Shown here in pieces: positions 5,422-7,569 of a stretch of DNA of 7,569 nt; the stretch's first letter is position 1; each line of letters begins with the position of its first letter. The translations under genes were made by a program, and so were the position numbers. The stretch is from Chloroflexota bacterium (GTDB lineage Bacteria > Chloroflexota > Limnocylindria > Limnocylindrales > CSP1-4), in contig JAJYGO010000229.1 in assembly GCA_021785115.1 (NCBI GenBank), positions 1 to 7,569 on the forward strand. The letters run 5' to 3'. The notes beneath the pieces are model-generated. The model did not search any database, had not been told where the DNA came from, and saw only the letters and a program-made list of their open reading frames with translations.

Positions 5422-6896
5422 CGGAGCTGCTGGTCGCACTGATCGTCGTCGCCCCGACCGCTGCCGGGGCCCTCGCCTGGTTCGCCGACGACCGGCACGC
5501 CGGTCGCCTCGCGGCGCTCGGCTTCGTGACCGCGCTCGCGGCCGGGCTCCTCCTCGCCGCGCGCGTCTTCGTCGAGGGTCCGCTTGGGGCGTTCGGCGGC
5601 CTGGTCGTGGTCGATGCGCTCGGCGCTTACGTGCTGGCACTCGTCCTCGTGGTCGCCACCGTCGCCCTTGCCGGCTCACCGGGGCATCTCGCCCACGAGC
5701 GAGCCGCCGGACGGCTTCGACCAAACGACACGGGCCGCTACTACGCGCTGCTCCTGTGGTTCGCGACTGCGCTCGCGGTCGTCCCGCTCCTCGACAACCT
5801 CGGGCTCCTGTGGGTCGGCATCGAGGCGACCACGATCGTGTCGGCGCTGCTGGTCGGCTTCGCCCGGACGCCGACCGCGATCGAGGCCGCCTGGAAGTAC
5901 CTCATCCTGGGCTCGATCGGGATCGGCTTCGCCCTCCTCGGGACGCTGCTCCTGTACGCCTCGTCGGTCGGCGTGCTCGGCGAGACGAGCGACGCGCTTG
6001 CCTGGACCCGGCTCACCGAGATCGCACCGCGACTTGATCCGGGCCTCGCCCGTCTCGCCTTCATCTTCGCCCTGGCAGGCTACGGCACGAAGGCGGGCCT
6101 TGTGCCGTTCCACTTCTGGCTGCCCGATGCGCACAGCCAGGCCCCGAGCCCGATCTCGTCGCTCCTTTCCGGGGCGGCACTGGCGGTCGCCCTGTACGCG
6201 CTCGCCCGCTTCCACCTCATCACCGTCGCCACCCTCGGGCCTGCCTTCTCATCAACCCTGCTGGTCGTCTTCGGGCTCCTCAGTCTCGTGACGGCGCTCC
6301 CGTTCATCGTGGCCCAGGGCGACCTCAAGCGCCTCCTCGCCTACTCCTCGATCGAGCACCTCGGGCTGGCGACGCTCGCCCTCGGCTTCGGGGGCCACCT
6401 GGCGCTGCTCGGCCTCACCCTCCACCTGTTCAGCCACGGCCTGGCCAAGTCGACCGTCTTCCTCGCCGCGGGACGGCTCGTCGCCGAACGCGGGAGCCGC
6501 CGGATAGGGCGGCTAGGAGGCAGTCTCGCCCGCTCGCCGGCCGACGGTCGGGCTCTCGTGGTGGCCGCGCTCGCGCTTGCCGGACTGCCGCCGTCGGGGA
6601 TCTTCGTCGCTGAGATCGCGATCCTCCTGGGCGGTGTGCAGGCGGGCTGGGGCCTGGCCGCGGGAGCCGCGGCGGCAATCCTCGCGCTGGCGGTGGCGGG
6701 CCTCCTCTTCCACGTGATCCGGGTGTCGGTGGGCCCCCCCGGACGCCCCGCGGAAGGGCCTCCGGCCTCGCGTCGTTGGGCGCTGCTCCTCGGGGTCCCC
6801 CTCACGGTCGTCGTTGTCGCCGGGCTCTGGACGCCCTCGCCGCTCTTGGCGGCGCTCGACCAGGTCGTGCTCGTTCTCGGGGGCGGCCGTGGCTGA
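5418..6896 (+). CDS. hyfF: Hydrogenase-4 component F (HyfF), second antiporter-like subunit
   Basis: This 492-residue polytopic membrane protein of the NuoL/M/N-MrpA/D family is slightly shorter than E. coli HyfF. Key buried residues are E136 in LWVGIEATTIVSALLV, K225 in GYGTKAGLVPFHFWLPDAH, K304 in GDLKRLLAYSSIEHLG, H336/H340/K344 in LHLFSHGLAKSTVFLAAG, and H432 in a late helix. A G389-L-P-P-S-G-I-F loop follows. Where HyfB has SGVMIKAGIYG, with a helix-8 lysine, this protein has SGAALAVALYALARF, without it. That supports the HyfF rather than the HyfB/NuoM subfamily and suggests a modified first half-channel. It starts at an ATGA overlap with hyfE (5418-5421), with GGAG at 5405-5408 as a plausible ribosome binding site. 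The last 8 nt overlap hyfG. Other NuoM-like names are possible, but the place in the operon favours HyfF. Confidence 0.9.
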   Translation: MTELLVALIVVAPTAAGALAWFADDRHAGRLAALGFVTALAAGLLLAARVFVEGPLGAFGGLVVVDALGAYVLALVLVVATVALAGSPGHLAHERAAGRLRPNDTGRYYALLLWFATALAVVPLLDNLGLLWVGIEATTIVSALLVGFARTPTAIEAAWKYLILGSIGIGFALLGTLLLYASSVGVLGETSDALAWTRLTEIAPRLDPGLARLAFIFALAGYGTKAGLVPFHFWLPDAHSQAPSPISSLLSGAALAVALYALARFHLITVATLGPAFSSTLLVVFGLLSLVTALPFIVAQGDLKRLLAYSSIEHLGLATLALGFGGHLALLGLTLHLFSHGLAKSTVFLAAGRLVAERGSRRIGRLGGSLARSPADGRALVVAALALAGLPPSGIFVAEIAILLGGVQAGWGLAAGAAAAILALAVAGLLFHVIRVSVGPPGRPAEGPPASRRWALLLGVPLTVVVVAGLWTPSPLLAALDQVVLVLGGGRG

Positions 6897-7569
6897 GCCG
6901 CTAGAGGCCGGGGGCGCTGCACCGGTCGCTTCGGGCCAGGCGTCTGCCGCGGCCCGGAACGGGGCGGTCGAGCCCGTCGCGCCCGACGCCCTGGGCCCGC
7001 GCGTCGCGGACACCGTGGCCGCGGGCGGCCGGTTCGTCATGCTCGTGGGTCTCGACGAGCGTTCCGTCGGGGGCGACGGCCTGGCGGTCGAGGCGATCGC
7101 CGCCGGGCCGGACGGCGGTCTCATCCGGCTCCGGGCGGGCCTGCCGCTGGCGGAGCCGTCGTACCGGTCGATCAGCTCGCTCGTGCCGGCCGCGCACTGG
7201 GACGAGCGCGAGGCCAAGGACCTGCTCGGGATCGTGCCGGTCGGTCATCCGGATCCGCGCCGGCTCGTCCTCCACGAGCGCTGGCCGCGCGGCTACCACC
7301 CGCTGCGCAAGGACGCCGCGGCCGACGTCCGGCCGCCCGACGCCGAGCGCCACCTCGTCAGTTTCGAGGTCCACGGGGAGGGCGTCTACCAGCTCCCGGT
7401 CGGGCCCATCCACGCCGGGGTCATCGAGCCCGGCCACTTCCGGTTCTCGGCGATCGGCGAGCGAGTCCTGCACCTCGACGCCCGGCTCGGGTTCGCGCAC
7501 CGCGGGCTGGAGAAGCTCGTCGAGGGCCACTCGTTCGCGGGTGCGCTGCCGATCGTCGAGCGGGCATGC
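6889..7569 (+). CDS. hyfG: Hydrogenase-4 component G (HyfG), [NiFe] large subunit with NuoC-like domain, partial
   Basis: This is the N-terminal 227 residues of the catalytic large subunit; the gene runs off the window. After an Ala-rich, probably disordered leader (about 1-36) comes a NuoC-like domain with WDEREAKDLLGI (104-115) and RGYHPLRKD (134-142). The NuoD/large-subunit domain begins near 155, with VGPIHAGVIEPGHFRF (171-186), GFAHRGLEKLVEG (201-213) and LPIVERAC (220-227). In HycE/HyfG the segment after LEKLxEx is the L1 motif, (E/D)-R-x-C-G-x-C, whose cysteines hold the nickel; the last codon of the window is the first of those cysteines. NuoD of complex I lacks it, so this supports a hydrogenase rather than a quinone reductase. 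The GTG at 6889 overlaps the hyfF stop by 8 nt, in line with the other couplings. Only a G-rich stretch precedes it, so a later start before the NuoC domain cannot be excluded. Confidence 0.88.
   Translation, partial: MAEPLEAGGAAPVASGQASAAARNGAVEPVAPDALGPRVADTVAAGGRFVMLVGLDERSVGGDGLAVEAIAAGPDGGLIRLRAGLPLAEPSYRSISSLVPAAHWDEREAKDLLGIVPVGHPDPRRLVLHERWPRGYHPLRKDAAADVRPPDAERHLVSFEVHGEGVYQLPVGPIHAGVIEPGHFRFSAIGERVLHLDARLGFAHRGLEKLVEGHSFAGALPIVERAC

Noticed and set aside
4393..5724. 443-codon minus-strand frame antisense to hyfC-hyfE-hyfF
   Set aside because: It has Arg/Asp/Glu-rich shadow composition and no recognisable motif.
1776..6896. Complex I (nuo) or Mrp antiporter operon
   Set aside because: The order B-C-E-F-G, the HyfB tail with TWTCGN, the fused NuoC-NuoD subunit and the L1-type ERAC fit hydrogenase-4 better. 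A nuo operon would have nuoH between other genes and a separate short nuoK.
1..7569. CRISPR arrays, insertion sequences, tRNA or rRNA genes
   Set aside because: No spaced direct repeats, transposase-like frame, terminal inverted repeat pair, cloverleaf or rRNA-like sequence was seen.

Overview
The window is about 70% or more G+C by eye, with codons that end almost always in G or C and with GTG starts. This points to a high-GC bacterium, most plausibly an actinomycete-like or Chloroflexota-like lineage. The sequence alone does not settle the phylum.

The right-hand three quarters (1776 to the end) is one compact plus-strand operon for a membrane-bound group 4 [NiFe]-hydrogenase of the hydrogenase-4 / formate hydrogenlyase type, in the order hyfB-hyfC-hyfE-hyfF-hyfG. 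Every junction overlaps by 1 to 8 nt, so the genes should be translationally coupled. HyfB and HyfF are antiporter-like proton-channel subunits, HyfC is the NuoH-like anchor, HyfE is a small NuoK-like membrane subunit, and HyfG is the NuoC-NuoD-type hydrogenase large subunit. HyfG is cut by the window edge exactly at the first cysteine of its expected L1 metal-binding motif. Compared with the E. coli hyf operon, hyfA is not found upstream and hyfD is absent between hyfC and hyfE. The small Fe-S subunit (hyfI/nuoB type) must lie beyond the window if it is present.

Upstream and divergent is a cysteine-free ArsR-family repressor gene (1057-1431, minus). The 344-bp gap between it and hyfB is relatively AT-rich and carries several dyads. 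One of these (1686-1701) sits between a plausible -35 and -10 for the operon. An ArsR-type regulator beside a hyfBCEFG-like cluster recalls the Rv0081-Rv0088 locus of Mycobacterium tuberculosis. I infer that this regulator controls the hydrogenase operon.

The left end holds a small four-helix membrane protein related to the CopD/HemJ-type folds (125-601, plus), with a strong ribosome binding site. Between it and the regulator (602-1056) no intact gene is convincing. That stretch holds two GC-rich hairpins, a short possible methyltransferase remnant and a perfect 26-bp palindrome.
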